Assembly: GCF_001005825.1 (NCBI RefSeq)
Contig: NZ_LBHV01000019.1
Location: 1 to 48,990 of the forward strand
Reading direction: 5' to 3'
Length of the DNA: 48,990 nt
Origin: Rhizobium sp. LC145
GTDB lineage: Bacteria; Pseudomonadota; Alphaproteobacteria; Rhizobiales; Rhizobiaceae
Part shown: one piece after another, positions 15,417 to 23,564 of the stretch
How positions within the stretch are numbered: position 1 is the first letter of the stretch
Layout of the letters: each line of letters begins with the position of its first letter
Made by a program: the position numbers and the translations under genes
Notes under the pieces: generated by a model
The model's database searches: none
Seen by the model: the letters and a program-made list of their open reading frames with translations, nothing else
What the model was told of the DNA's origin: nothing

Positions 15417-16175
15417 TCACAGAAGTCTCGACCAGGAGAAGTCCCGGACGTAGATCCCGGCCGGGTTGTTTCGCAGTTGTTCTTCCTTGGTGTCCGCCGT
15501 CGGCTCGACGACGTAGACCGTCACCAAGGCCCGCATGCGCACGGGCTGGCCTTTCACCACGCCTTGCCTGTCGCGCGTCGTCTCGACCCAATCGACCTGC
15601 CAGGTGTCGGGCGTCTGCGGGATTACGGAAGTGATTTCGGTGCTGACCGTTTCGACGGCCGCGCGAGCGAACGGGCTGGCGTCGGCAGTGCCGTTGAGCC
15701 ATTCGTTCATCTTGGCGGTCGCCGGGTCATTCGGGCCGAGCTTGGCATAGACGCGGTAGACAGCCTTGCGCTGCAAGGCCACGTCCGGCGTCACCAGGCG
15801 AGCATCGCCAACGAACTCAGCCACCGAGGCGTGAATGACACGCGGATCGGTTTTCGAGGCCCTGGTCATCGGTCCCACGGCGGCAGTCTGCCCGAGCTTG
15901 TCTACCTCGTAGACGTAAGGCACGAACTTCGACTGGCTGCCGATGTGGATGATGCCGCCGACCGCCGCGAGGACGATCATCAGCGAAAGGATGCCGACAA
16001 CCTGCCAGGTCTGCTTTTGCGACACGACGGAACCGACGTGGTCGTTCCAGGTGCGCCGCGCCGTCAGGTACGGGTTGTCGGTCTGCGGGCCGGACGCTGC
16101 CGGCGTCGCCGCTGCTGCGGCCGTTGCGGGCTTCTTCTTGAAGATCAAGCCCTTGATCTTGTCTGCAAAACTCAT
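15417..16175 (-). CDS. trbF: TrbF, VirB8-like assembly factor
   Basis: 252 residues (RK2 260). A cytoplasmic N-terminus with an Ala-rich stretch and the 'NPYLTARRTWNDHVGS' motif of VirB8/TrbF proteins is followed by one transmembrane helix ('VVGILSLMIVLAAVGGIIHI') and a periplasmic NTF2-like domain. It ends '...RNNPAGIYVRDFSWSRLL'. It nucleates T4SS assembly at the inner membrane. Its ATG overlaps the trbE stop. Confidence 0.94.
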   Translation of the reverse strand: MSFADKIKGLIFKKKPATAAAAATPAASGPQTDNPYLTARRTWNDHVGSVVSQKQTWQVVGILSLMIVLAAVGGIIHIGSQSKFVPYVYEVDKLGQTAAVGPMTRASKTDPRVIHASVAEFVGDARLVTPDVALQRKAVYRVYAKLGPNDPATAKMNEWLNGTADASPFARAAVETVSTEITSVIPQTPDTWQVDWVETTRDRQGVVKGQPVRMRALVTVYVVEPTADTKEEQLRNNPAGIYVRDFSWSRLL

Positions 16176-18724
16176 GCTGCCTCCAGGTATTCATCAAGGG
16201 CGAGGCCCCGGCCGCGCAGCCATTCATCCACCCACTGGTCGCCGAACTTGGCTTCCAGGCTCTTGATGATGGCGACGGATTCCTTGTCGGATGCGCCGAC
16301 GAACGCGAGTGCGAGCGGGCCAAGTGCCAGGTCGTAGAGACGACGGCCGTTCTCCGACACGTAGTAGTACTGACGCTTGGGAACGGCCTGGGCCAGAATC
16401 TCGATCTGGCGAGCGTTCAGGCCCATGCGGCGGTACAGGGCCGCCGTGTCCTCATCCCTGGCGTAAATATTCGGCAGGAAAATCTTGGTCGCGGTCGATT
16501 CCACGATCACGTCCAGGATGCCGCTGTTGGCGGCGTCGGACAGGCTCTGCGTTGCCATCAGCACAAGGCAGTTGGCCTTACGCAGCACCTTGAGCCATTC
16601 CCTGATCTTCGCGCGGAATGCTGGATGGCCGAGCATCAACCAGGCTTCGTCCAGGATGATGACGGCCGGCTGGCCGGTCAGGGCGCGCTCGATGCGGCGG
16701 AACAGGTAGAGCAGCACAGGCAGGGCGAATTTCTCGCCGAGGTTCATCAGCTCTTCGATCTCGAAAACCGTGAAGTCGGACAGCGCCAAGCCATCCTCTT
16801 CGGCATCGAGCAGATGGCCCATCGCGCCATCGACCGTGTACTGGCGGATTGCTTCGCGGATCGCCTCGTCCTGAATCGTCACGCTGAACTCGGAGAGCGT
16901 GCGCGCGCCGCTGGCGTGCATGCTCATGATCGCGTTGCCGATTTCGTTGCGCTGGGCCGGGGTCGTTTCGACGCCGTTCAACGCCAGGATGGTGTCGATC
17001 CATTCCATCGCCCAAGCGCGGTCGCCCTTGGTGCTCAGGAACTGCAAAGGGCAGAACGCCAGGCGTTCGTCGTCGGCCGCCACGGTGAAATGCAGGCCGC
17101 TTGTGCCCTTGGTAGCCGCACGAATGCCGGCGGCGAGCGGGTACATCGACATGCCCTTGTCAAAGGCGAAGATCGACATGCCGGCGTAGCGACGGAGCTG
17201 CGCGGCGAGGATCGCCAGATGCGTCGATTTACCTGCGCCGGTCGGGCCAAACATGAAGGTGTGGCCGAGGTCGCGCACGTGCAGGTTCAGCCGGAACGGC
17301 GTTGAGCCTTGCGTGACGCAGTGCATCAGCGCCGGCGACAGCGGCGGGTACATCGGGCATGGAGCGTTCGCGTTGCCGGTCCAGATGGTGCTGGTCGGCA
17401 GCAGGTCGGCCAGGTTCATCGTGTTGATGAGCGGACGGCGGACGTTTTCCACGCCGTGGCCGGGCAAGCTGCCAAGGAAGGCGTCCAGCGTGTTGATGGA
17501 CTCGATGCGCGCGGCAAAGCCCAGCCGGTTGACGGCCTTCTCAACGTCGCGGGCCGCACCTTCCAGGCGCGTGCGGTCCTCATCCATCAGCACGACGACA
17601 CTGGTGTAATAGCCCACGGCCACGATGCCGCTGTTGACTTCGGCAATCGCCGCCTCAGCGTCGGCCACCATCGAAAGCGCGTCTTGATCGACCGGGCCGG
17701 TGTTCGTGTTGAACACCTGGTCGAAGAAGCCGCGAATCTTCTGCCGCCACTTCTTGCGGAACTTGTCGAGGTGCTTCACGGCTTCGTGCTGGTCCATGAA
17801 GATGAACCGGCTCGACCACCGATATTCGCAGGGCAGTTCGCCGAGCGCCGTCAGAATGCCGGGATAGGACTCCAAGGGGAAGCCTTCGATAGCGACCACC
17901 TGGACGAACTTGCGGCCGACCTTGGGCACCCCCCCGCCCCACATTTCTTGCCCGCCGATCAGAGCGTCCAGGTACATCGGGTTGCTGGGGAGCTGCACAG
18001 GATGGTGCAGGCCCGTCACGCAGAATTGCAGCCAGCGCAGGAAGTCATCATGCGTGACGGTCGTGCCGTCCTCGTTGACGATCTTGTGCCCCTTCAAGCG
18101 GGTGAGCGACACGGCCGAGGACAGGCGCGATTCGATGCTACGCACGTCGCGCTTGAACTGGTCGATGAGGCCCTGCGTGCGGGCCTTGCGATCCGGGGCG
18201 GTCGCGTCATCGTCAAACATCAGCTCGACGAACTTGCGTTGGGCGAGCAGCGGCGGGAACCAGGGCACGGGGAGGACAAAATAGCCCTCGTACATCGTGC
18301 CCAGGTTCTCGAAATGCCGCCGGCGCTCTTCTTCAATCGCTGCCGTCAGGCGGTCAGGGAACGACGACAAGCCCCGCTCCGCGTAGTTCGGAGCAGGACG
18401 CCGCACGGCGTCCACATGGATCATCCACCCACTTCCCAGGCCCGCGAGGGCCTGGTTGATGCGGGCGGACACTACTTCGCGCTGCTGGTCGGTGCTGCTT
18501 GCGTTGTCATCGCCCTTGTACAGCCAGGCAGCCATGAAGCTGCCGTTCTTGCCCACGATCACGCCGTCATCGACGACAGCGGCGTAGTTGAGCAGATCGG
18601 CTAGGCCGGCGTCCTTGGAGCGATGCTTTTTCAGTTTCAGTTCGGCATCGACCGCACGGATGCGGGCAAAGAGGATGAGCAACAGAAGCGCGCCGAAGCC
18701 CGCGATTGCAATTGCCTGGATCAT
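16172..18724 (-). CDS. trbE: TrbE, VirB4-family ATPase
   Basis: 850 residues (RK2 852). Short hydrophobic N-terminus ('IAIAGFGALLLLILFARI'). Walker A is GPTGAGKST at residues 493-501 and Walker B is VIILDEAW with Asp692-Glu693. The N-terminal half is the CagE/TrbE domain. It powers pilus biogenesis and substrate transfer at the inner membrane. Start and end overlap trbD and trbF by 4 bp each, showing tight coupling. Confidence 0.96.
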   Translation of the reverse strand: MIQAIAIAGFGALLLLILFARIRAVDAELKLKKHRSKDAGLADLLNYAAVVDDGVIVGKNGSFMAAWLYKGDDNASSTDQQREVVSARINQALAGLGSGWMIHVDAVRRPAPNYAERGLSSFPDRLTAAIEEERRRHFENLGTMYEGYFVLPVPWFPPLLAQRKFVELMFDDDATAPDRKARTQGLIDQFKRDVRSIESRLSSAVSLTRLKGHKIVNEDGTTVTHDDFLRWLQFCVTGLHHPVQLPSNPMYLDALIGGQEMWGGGVPKVGRKFVQVVAIEGFPLESYPGILTALGELPCEYRWSSRFIFMDQHEAVKHLDKFRKKWRQKIRGFFDQVFNTNTGPVDQDALSMVADAEAAIAEVNSGIVAVGYYTSVVVLMDEDRTRLEGAARDVEKAVNRLGFAARIESINTLDAFLGSLPGHGVENVRRPLINTMNLADLLPTSTIWTGNANAPCPMYPPLSPALMHCVTQGSTPFRLNLHVRDLGHTFMFGPTGAGKSTHLAILAAQLRRYAGMSIFAFDKGMSMYPLAAGIRAATKGTSGLHFTVAADDERLAFCPLQFLSTKGDRAWAMEWIDTILALNGVETTPAQRNEIGNAIMSMHASGARTLSEFSVTIQDEAIREAIRQYTVDGAMGHLLDAEEDGLALSDFTVFEIEELMNLGEKFALPVLLYLFRRIERALTGQPAVIILDEAWLMLGHPAFRAKIREWLKVLRKANCLVLMATQSLSDAANSGILDVIVESTATKIFLPNIYARDEDTAALYRRMGLNARQIEILAQAVPKRQYYYVSENGRRLYDLALGPLALAFVGASDKESVAIIKSLEAKFGDQWVDEWLRGRGLALDEYLEAA

Positions 18725-19032
18725 CGGTATTGCTTCCCTTGGCTATTGGTGTTCTCGCGGAACGGGGTTGAACGGGCCGGGTAATACGGCTTGTACCGGC
18801 GGTGACGCAGGTACACGAACCGCATCTTCGGATCGGCCTTCGCCATGATTCGGAACGCATAGAGCGCTCCGAACCACAGGATCAGACCGACCACAGTGGC
18901 CCGCAGCTCTTGGGCGCTGAAAATCAGCGCAAACGCCATCAGGCCCGAGAACATCACCAGTTCACGATCACCACCCATGAACAGGTTTTCTCGGTTGCCT
19001 GCGCGACGGATGGGGATCGTGCGCAGAGCCAT
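18721..19032 (-). CDS. trbD: TrbD, VirB3-like membrane protein
   Basis: 103 residues, equal to RK2. The N-terminal 'RTIPIRRAGNRENLFMGGDRELVMF' is the conserved TrbD/VirB3 start. Two adjacent membrane segments ('GLMAFALIFSAQELRATVVGLILWFGALYAF') follow. A basic C-terminal tail ends 'QGKQYR'. It works with TrbE in pilus assembly at the inner membrane. It overlaps trbE by 4 bp. Confidence 0.94.
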   Translation of the reverse strand: MALRTIPIRRAGNRENLFMGGDRELVMFSGLMAFALIFSAQELRATVVGLILWFGALYAFRIMAKADPKMRFVYLRHRRYKPYYPARSTPFRENTNSQGKQYR

Positions 19033-19034
19033 GA

Positions 19035-19472
19035 TTAGGCGAGCCGTCCAGCCGCTACCGCACGCACGGCATCCGCCGCTGCGACTTGCACCTGGTGCAG
19101 CGCCCCGTTGCCGAGGGCCGCGATTTCGGCACCACGACCGAAGAAGGTGCTCATCACGTTCTGCGCGCCGACCAGCAGCGCCATCACCAGAACCAGGAAG
19201 ATCAGGGTTCGGAAGAAGGCGTTGAGTTCGCCGCCGAAGATCAGCACGCCGCCGGCGACGACGATGCCGATGATGGACAGCGCGAAGGCCACAGGGCCGG
19301 TCACGGAGTTGCGCAGGTTCGTCAGCCAGCTCTCATAGGGCAAGCTGCCGCCGGTGCCTTCCGAGGCCATCGCCGGGTGCGCGGATAACGCGAGAGCGAG
19401 AACGAAGAACACGGCAAGGTAGAACAAAATGCCGCGATTCATGGTCAGACGGAACGGAACAGCCGTTGTCAT
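19035..19472 (-). CDS. trbC: TrbC, conjugative prepilin (cyclic pilin)
   Basis: 145 residues, identical in length to RP4 TrbC. All known processing points are visible. Signal peptidase would cut after AMA36 to expose Ser37. Gly114 precedes the tetrapeptide AEIA (115-118), which TraF removes while joining Ser37 to Gly114. The final 27 residues are the part that a host protease removes first. The predicted mature pilin is therefore a 78-residue circle with two membrane helices. It lies between trbB and trbD. Confidence is high because every processing residue matches the RP4 model. Confidence 0.97.
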
Positions 19473-19484
19473 TGGAAATACTCC

Positions 19485-20444
19485 TTACAGGGTTTTGGTG
19501 ATGTACTGGCCGTTCTCGTAACCAAGAACTTCGAGAATTTCTTGCACTCGACGGCCGCTAGGGGTTCTGGCGATATGGACGACCACATGAACCGCCTCGC
19601 CAATCAGCGGCTCAATGGGTTTCGGTGAATCCGGGTGCATGCTGATAAGCATGGCGAGCCGGCTCAGGCCCGCTTTGGGGTTGTTTGCGTGCAGGGTGGC
19701 GGCACCTCCTTCATGCCCGGTGTTCCAGGCCATCAACAGATCAAGGGCTTCGGGGCCGCGTACCTCGCCGACCAGGATGCGGTCGGGGCGCATACGCAGC
19801 GTTGTCTTGAGCAGCAACGTCATCGAGACGTCGATGCTGGTGTGGTACTGGACGGCGTTCTCTGCGGCGCACTGGATTTCGCCGGTGTCCTCGATGATGA
19901 CGACGCGCTCAGCGGGGTTGAAGGCGACCATTTCATTGATGATCGCGTTGACGAGCGTGGTCTTGCCCGAGCCAGTACCGCCAATGACGAGGATGTTTCG
20001 ATGCGCCGCGACGGCGCTTTTAATGACCTCGTATTGCTCGCGGGTCATGATGCCCGCCTCGACGTACTGTTCCAGCGTGAAGATGGCGACCGCTCGCTTG
20101 CGGATCGCAAAGGTTGGCGCGGCCACAACCGGCGGCAATTGACCGGCAAAGCGGCTCCCATCTAGGGGGAACTCGCCTTCCAGGATGGGCGAATGCCGCG
20201 TGACCTCTTTGCCGTGGAACCCAGCCACCGTTTCTATAATCGCCTGCGACTGGCTGGGCCGCATGTCGCAGATGTACCGCATCGGCTCGCCAAGGCGTTC
20301 GTGCCACACCTTGCCGTCCGCGTTGAGCATGACTTCAACGGTTTTCGGGTCGTTGAGCGCGGCCAACAGGTCCGCGCCCATGTCGCGTTCCAGCTTGCGC
20401 TTGGCCCGCTCCTTGATGGTCTGAAACTCTTCTTTCCCGCTCAC
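19485..20444 (-). CDS. trbB: TrbB, VirB11-family traffic ATPase
   Basis: 319 residues. Walker A GGTGSGKT at 155-162; Asp/Walker B region 'RVVIIEDTGEIQC'; His-box-type 'GHEGGAATLHANNPKAGL'. RP4 TrbB is a hexameric ring ATPase at the inner membrane that drives pilus assembly. It is the first gene of the long leftward trb operon, downstream of a promoter overlapped by a TrbA-like site. The gap to trbC is 12 bp. Confidence 0.96.
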   Translation of the reverse strand: MSGKEEFQTIKERAKRKLERDMGADLLAALNDPKTVEVMLNADGKVWHERLGEPMRYICDMRPSQSQAIIETVAGFHGKEVTRHSPILEGEFPLDGSRFAGQLPPVVAAPTFAIRKRAVAIFTLEQYVEAGIMTREQYEVIKSAVAAHRNILVIGGTGSGKTTLVNAIINEMVAFNPAERVVIIEDTGEIQCAAENAVQYHTSIDVSMTLLLKTTLRMRPDRILVGEVRGPEALDLLMAWNTGHEGGAATLHANNPKAGLSRLAMLISMHPDSPKPIEPLIGEAVHVVVHIARTPSGRRVQEILEVLGYENGQYITKTL

Positions 20445-20480
20445 TTTTCAGTAACCCCTACGCAACAAATCATTAGCTAC

Positions 20481-20510
20481 ATTATCGCACAGGCAAACGA
20501 TATACCGAAA
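20481..20510 (-). promoter_or_regulatory. trbB promoter with a TrbA-type operator
   Basis: On the minus strand TTCGGT (20509-20504) and GATAAT (20486-20481) are 17 bp apart. The -35 overlaps CGATATACCGAA (20498-20509), a sequence that recurs near traJ/traK and traG. TrbA is known to repress exactly these promoters in RK2, so this is the probable operator. Promoter elements are seen; protein binding is inferred. Confidence 0.7.
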
Positions 20511-20672
20511 GTGTTTAGCCTGCAAGACAAACAGCTAATCGAACCCGTATCGCGTAGGGGTTCTGTAGAAAACAAATGTCAAGGCGCACCCGCCCGGTGC
20601 CATTCGCGGCACGGCTTCCGTTGAGGATGACGATATGATGCGCGAGCCGATGGCCCGCAGAGAAGGGGCCGT

Positions 20673-20685
20673 TTTAGCGGCTAAA
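20673..20685. promoter_or_regulatory. KorB operator between trbA and trbB
   Basis: Perfect TTTAGCGGCTAAA in the 270-bp interval between trbB and trbA, roughly 190 bp upstream of the trbB promoter. That distance suits KorB acting over a range, as known for class II/III sites in RK2. The rest of the interval holds a short inverted sequence around 20703-20717 at the trbA stop. Confidence 0.85.
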
Positions 20686-20714
20686 GAAGGAAGTGCAAGC
20701 CCTAACCCTTGGCG

Positions 20715-21080
20715 TTAGAGCTTTCCGCGCAGCTTTTTTCGGGTGTCGTCGCCCCACTTCTTTACGATAAACGCCTTGTGTGACGGCAAAACCACACTGA
20801 TGCGCTCATATCCGGGCGGCACGCTGCTCTTAAAGGGATGACCAGCAATCTCCGCGAGTGCCTCGCGGTCAAGGTCGGTTGACTCCAGGAGAAGAGGCAG
20901 GGGAGTTTCCAGGGCGTCGGCAATGGCCTCCATCACCTTCAATGAGGGATTGGCCTTACCGTTTGTTAAGTCTGATAGAAACGAAATTGAAACCCCTGCC
21001 CTCTCCGACAGCTCATGTTTCGTCATGCCGCGCTCATCGAGCAGACGAAGAATGTTGGTGAAAAATATCTGGTTGTACAC
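20715..21080 (-). CDS. trbA: TrbA, repressor of transfer genes
   Basis: From the GTG at 21080 it has 121 residues, about the RK2 size, with GAGGGG upstream. An in-frame GTG at 21101 would add seven residues. N-terminal Cro/CI-type helix-turn-helix: 'MTKHELSERAGVSISFLSDLTNGKANPSLKVMEAIA'. The C-terminal 'PGYERISVVLP.HKAFIVKKW' closely resembles the ends of KorA and KlcB, a shared dimerisation module. It represses trb and tra promoters, which coordinates vegetative replication with transfer. It is divergent from ssb-trfA, with operators between. Confidence 0.93.
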   Translation of the reverse strand: MYNQIFFTNILRLLDERGMTKHELSERAGVSISFLSDLTNGKANPSLKVMEAIADALETPLPLLLESTDLDREALAEIAGHPFKSSVPPGYERISVVLPSHKAFIVKKWGDDTRKKLRGKL

Positions 21081-21123
21081 AGCGGAAGCCGCCCCTCGCA
21101 CCTTTGGTCGCGGCTCGCAAAAT

Positions 21124-21170
21124 TTTAGCCGCTAAAGTTCTTGACAGTGGAACCGATGTTTAGCTAAACT
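21124..21170 (+). promoter_or_regulatory. trfA promoter with KorB and KorA operators
   Basis: -35 TTGACA (21141-21146), 18-bp spacer, -10 TAAACT (21165-21170). A perfect KorB site TTTAGCCGCTAAA (21124-21136) abuts the -35 and a perfect KorA site GTTTAGCTAAAC (21158-21169) covers the -10. This is the arrangement of RK2 trfAp, through which KorA and KorB cooperatively limit replication-initiator supply. The divergent trbA promoter should lie in the same interval. Confidence 0.92.
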
Positions 21171-21200
21171 AGAGGCTCCTTCCTCAAGGAGACTTTCGAT

Positions 21201-21551
21201 ATGAGCCATAATCAGTTCCAGTTTATCGGTAATCTTACCCGTGACACCGAGGTACGTCATGGCAATTCTAACAAGCCGCAAGCAATTTTCGATATAGCGG
21301 TTAATGAAGAATGGCGCAATGATGCCGGCGACAAGCAGGAGCGCACCGACTTCTTCCGCATCAAGTGTTTTGGCTCCCAGGCCGAGGCCCACGGCAAGTA
21401 TTTGGGCAAGGGGTCGCTGGTATTCGTGCAGGGCAAGATTCGGAATACCAAGTACGAGAAGGACGGCCAGACGGTCTACGGGACCGACTTCATTGCCGAT
21501 AAGGTGGATTATCTGGACACCAAGGCACCAGGCGGGTCAAATCAGGAATAA
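21201..21551 (+). CDS. ssb: Plasmid single-stranded DNA-binding protein
   Basis: 116 residues, first gene of the trfA operon, with AAGGAG before the ATG. OB-fold SSB pattern: 'QFIGNLTRDTEV', 'IAVNEEW', 'RTDFFRIKCFG.QAE....YL.KGSLVFVQGKI'. RK2 has a similar short SSB (P116). It ends 'APGGSNQE' and lacks the acidic DDDIPF-type tip that bacterial SSBs use to recruit partners. It probably coats ssDNA during replication or after transfer without the usual protein contacts. It lies 48 bp before trfA. Confidence 0.94.
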   Translation: MSHNQFQFIGNLTRDTEVRHGNSNKPQAIFDIAVNEEWRNDAGDKQERTDFFRIKCFGSQAEAHGKYLGKGSLVFVQGKIRNTKYEKDGQTVYGTDFIADKVDYLDTKAPGGSNQE

Positions 21552-21599
21552 GGGCACGTTGCCCCGGCGTGAGTCGGGGCAATCCCGCAAGGAGGGTGA

Positions 21600-22748
21600 A
21601 TGAATCGGACGTTTGACCGGAAGGCATACAGGCAAGAACTGATCGACGCGGGGTTTTCCGCCGAGGATGCCGAAACCATCGCAAGCCGCACCGTCATGCG
21701 TGCGCCCCGCGAAACCTTCCAGTCCGTCGGCTCGATGGTCCAGCAAGCTACGGCCAAGATCGAGCGCGACAGCGTGCAACTGACTCCCCCTGCCCTGCCC
21801 GCGCCATCGGCCGCCGTGGAGCGTTCGCGTCGTCTCGAACAGGAGGCGGCAGGTTTGGCGAAGTCGATGACCATCGACACGCGAGGAACTATGACGACCA
21901 AGAAGCGAAAAACCGCCGGCGAGGACCTGGCAAAACAGGTCAGCGAGGCCAAGCAGGCCGCGTTGCTGAAACACACGAAGCAGCAGATCAAGGAAATGCA
22001 GCTTTCCTTGTTCGACATTGCGCCGTGGCCGGACACGATGCGAGCGATGCCGAACGACACGGCCCGCTCTGCCCTGTTCACCACGCGCAACAAGAAAATC
22101 CCGCGCGAGGCGCTGCAAAACAAGGTCATTTTCCACGTCAACAAGGACGTGAAAATCACCTACACCGGCGTCGAGCTGCGCGCCGACGATGACGAACTGG
22201 TGTGGCAGCAGGTGTTGGAGTACGCGAAGCGCACCCCTATCGGCGAGCCGATTACCTTCACGTTCTACGAGCTTTGCCAGGACCTGGGCTGGTCGATCAA
22301 CGGCCGGTACTACACGAAGGCCGAGGAATGCCTGTCGCGCCTACAGGCGACGGCGATGGGCTTCACGTCCGACCGCGTTGGGCACCTGGAATCGGTATCG
22401 CTGCTGCACCGCTTCCGCGTCCTGGACCGTGGCAAGAAAACGTCCCGTTGCCAGGTCCTGATCGACGAGGAAATCGTCGTGCTGTTTGCCGGCGACCACT
22501 ACACGAAATTCATATGGGAGAAGTACCGCAAGCTGTCGCCGACGGCCCGGCGGATGTTCGACTATTTCAGCTCGCACCGCGAGCCGTACCCGCTCAAGCT
22601 GGAAACCTTCCGCCTCATGTGCGGATCGGATTCCACCCGCGTCAAGAAGTGGCGGGAGCAGGTTGGCGAAGCCTGCGAAGAGCTGCGAGGCAGCGGCCTG
22701 GTGGAACACGCCTGGGTCAACGAGGACCTGGTGCATTGCAAGCGATGA
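21600..22748 (+). CDS. trfA: TrfA, replication initiator (long form TrfA1)
   Basis: 382 residues, the RK2 TrfA-44 length, with GGAGGGTGA before the ATG. It binds the oriV iterons and recruits or loads the host helicase. An in-frame ATG at 21891 (codon 98) gives the 285-residue TrfA-33. The long form allows DnaA-independent helicase loading in Pseudomonas and the short form suffices in E. coli, a known basis of broad host range. The C-terminal two-thirds match the winged-helix RepA/TrfA fold ('TFYELCQDLGWSINGRYYTKAEECLSRL'). A terminator follows. Confidence 0.97.
   Translation: MNRTFDRKAYRQELIDAGFSAEDAETIASRTVMRAPRETFQSVGSMVQQATAKIERDSVQLTPPALPAPSAAVERSRRLEQEAAGLAKSMTIDTRGTMTTKKRKTAGEDLAKQVSEAKQAALLKHTKQQIKEMQLSLFDIAPWPDTMRAMPNDTARSALFTTRNKKIPREALQNKVIFHVNKDVKITYTGVELRADDDELVWQQVLEYAKRTPIGEPITFTFYELCQDLGWSINGRYYTKAEECLSRLQATAMGFTSDRVGHLESVSLLHRFRVLDRGKKTSRCQVLIDEEIVVLFAGDHYTKFIWEKYRKLSPTARRMFDYFSSHREPYPLKLETFRLMCGSDSTRVKKWREQVGEACEELRGSGLVEHAWVNEDLVHCKR
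21891..22748 (+). CDS. trfA: TrfA2, short replication initiator from an internal start
   Basis: ATG at codon 98 of trfA, preceded by GCGAGGAACT; the product is 285 residues. Position and length equal the TrfA-33 form of RK2. Use of the start is inferred from this conservation. Confidence 0.85.
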   Translation: MTTKKRKTAGEDLAKQVSEAKQAALLKHTKQQIKEMQLSLFDIAPWPDTMRAMPNDTARSALFTTRNKKIPREALQNKVIFHVNKDVKITYTGVELRADDDELVWQQVLEYAKRTPIGEPITFTFYELCQDLGWSINGRYYTKAEECLSRLQATAMGFTSDRVGHLESVSLLHRFRVLDRGKKTSRCQVLIDEEIVVLFAGDHYTKFIWEKYRKLSPTARRMFDYFSSHREPYPLKLETFRLMCGSDSTRVKKWREQVGEACEELRGSGLVEHAWVNEDLVHCKR

Positions 22749-22768
22749 CCGCCGCAAGGATCGACAGA

Positions 22769-22793
22769 AAGCCCGGCCCGAGCCGGGCTTTTT
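22769..22793. terminator. Bidirectional terminator between trfA and the HTH-repeat gene
   Basis: Perfect 9-bp stem AAGCCCGGC/GCCGGGCTT with loop CCGA, followed by TTT. It lies between convergent genes and touches the stop of the leftward one. Confidence 0.85.
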
Positions 22794-23548
22794 CATTGCG
22801 CGGCCGCCGGCACGGCCAGCTCGCGCCGGCGCTGCGCTATCGACTGCGCCGACACGCCAATGCGCGCGGCCAGCTCCGCATCGGCGATCATCCCGAGGAT
22901 TACGTCATGACGTTCCGGGTCGTACCGGCCGCGACGCCGGCGGTTGATACCGTAGCCCATTGCGAGCCGGTGACGCCGTATCGCTTCGACCGGCAGGCCA
23001 GAGCGCTCCGCAAGCACGTCGTCGGGCACCTGGCCCATCAGCTCCCCGAGCTGCTGCAATGCCGGCACCAAGTCCCGATAGGACGGCAGGCCGAGCGCCT
23101 TGCGGCGGTTGAGGATCGTGCGCGGGGCGATATGCAGCACCGCAGCCAGGTCCTGGTCGTACATCGTGCCCAGGAAACGGTCGTAGCGCGCCCAGGGGAT
23201 CGCGCCACGGCCCGGCCGCAGCTTCGGCCGCGCGGCACGGTCGGCACGCCTGGCGGCCTTCCCTTCCCCCTGCCAGTACGACGCAATGCCGAGCTTCGCC
23301 CTGCGCTGCGCCACAGTGGCCGCAGCAAGCCCGGCCAGGTGCGCTACGGCTCGATCCGGCAGTGTGCCCAGCAGCTCGTCGAACGCGCGCGACGCCGGCA
23401 CTGTCTGCGCGGTGTAGGAAGGCACCCCCTTGGCGTTCCGACGCTTTGTGATCGCGGCTTTGCTAATGCCAACCAGGTCGGCCAGCGCCTGGTCGGTCAT
23501 GGTGCCCAGCAGACAGTCATGGCGGGCGGTATCGTAACGTCCGGTCAT
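22793..23548 (-). CDS. Protein made of five tandem helix-turn-helix repeats, beside oriV
   Basis: 251 residues from ATG 23548. The frame extends to a GTG at 23584, but that extension reads through a TrfA iteron and no good ribosome-binding site is seen for either start. Five repeats of about 35-50 residues fit 'LGT..D..LA...GIS...I..RR..LG.PSY': near residues 15-47, 60-95, 125-160, 165-200 and 213-250. Each has the spacing of a helix-turn-helix. The protein is very basic (many RR pairs). No catalytic motif is seen. It is probably a sequence-specific DNA-binding protein; its place between trfA and oriV suggests a replication or copy-number role (inference). Possibly the complete form of a gene disrupted in RK2. 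Confidence 0.72.
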   Translation of the reverse strand: MTGRYDTARHDCLLGTMTDQALADLVGISKAAITKRRNAKGVPSYTAQTVPASRAFDELLGTLPDRAVAHLAGLAAATVAQRRAKLGIASYWQGEGKAARRADRAARPKLRPGRGAIPWARYDRFLGTMYDQDLAAVLHIAPRTILNRRKALGLPSYRDLVPALQQLGELMGQVPDDVLAERSGLPVEAIRRHRLAMGYGINRRRRGRYDPERHDVILGMIADAELAARIGVSAQSIAQRRRELAVPAAAQ

Positions 23549-23564
23549 GGATGGAAACTTTCGT

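Noticed and set aside
14074..15453. 459-residue plus-strand frame opposite trbH/trbG
   Set aside because: Antisense shadow; both sense genes have signal peptides and expected lengths.
17309..18604. 431-residue plus-strand frame opposite trbE
   Set aside because: Mirror of the VirB4 ATPase codons; no own features.
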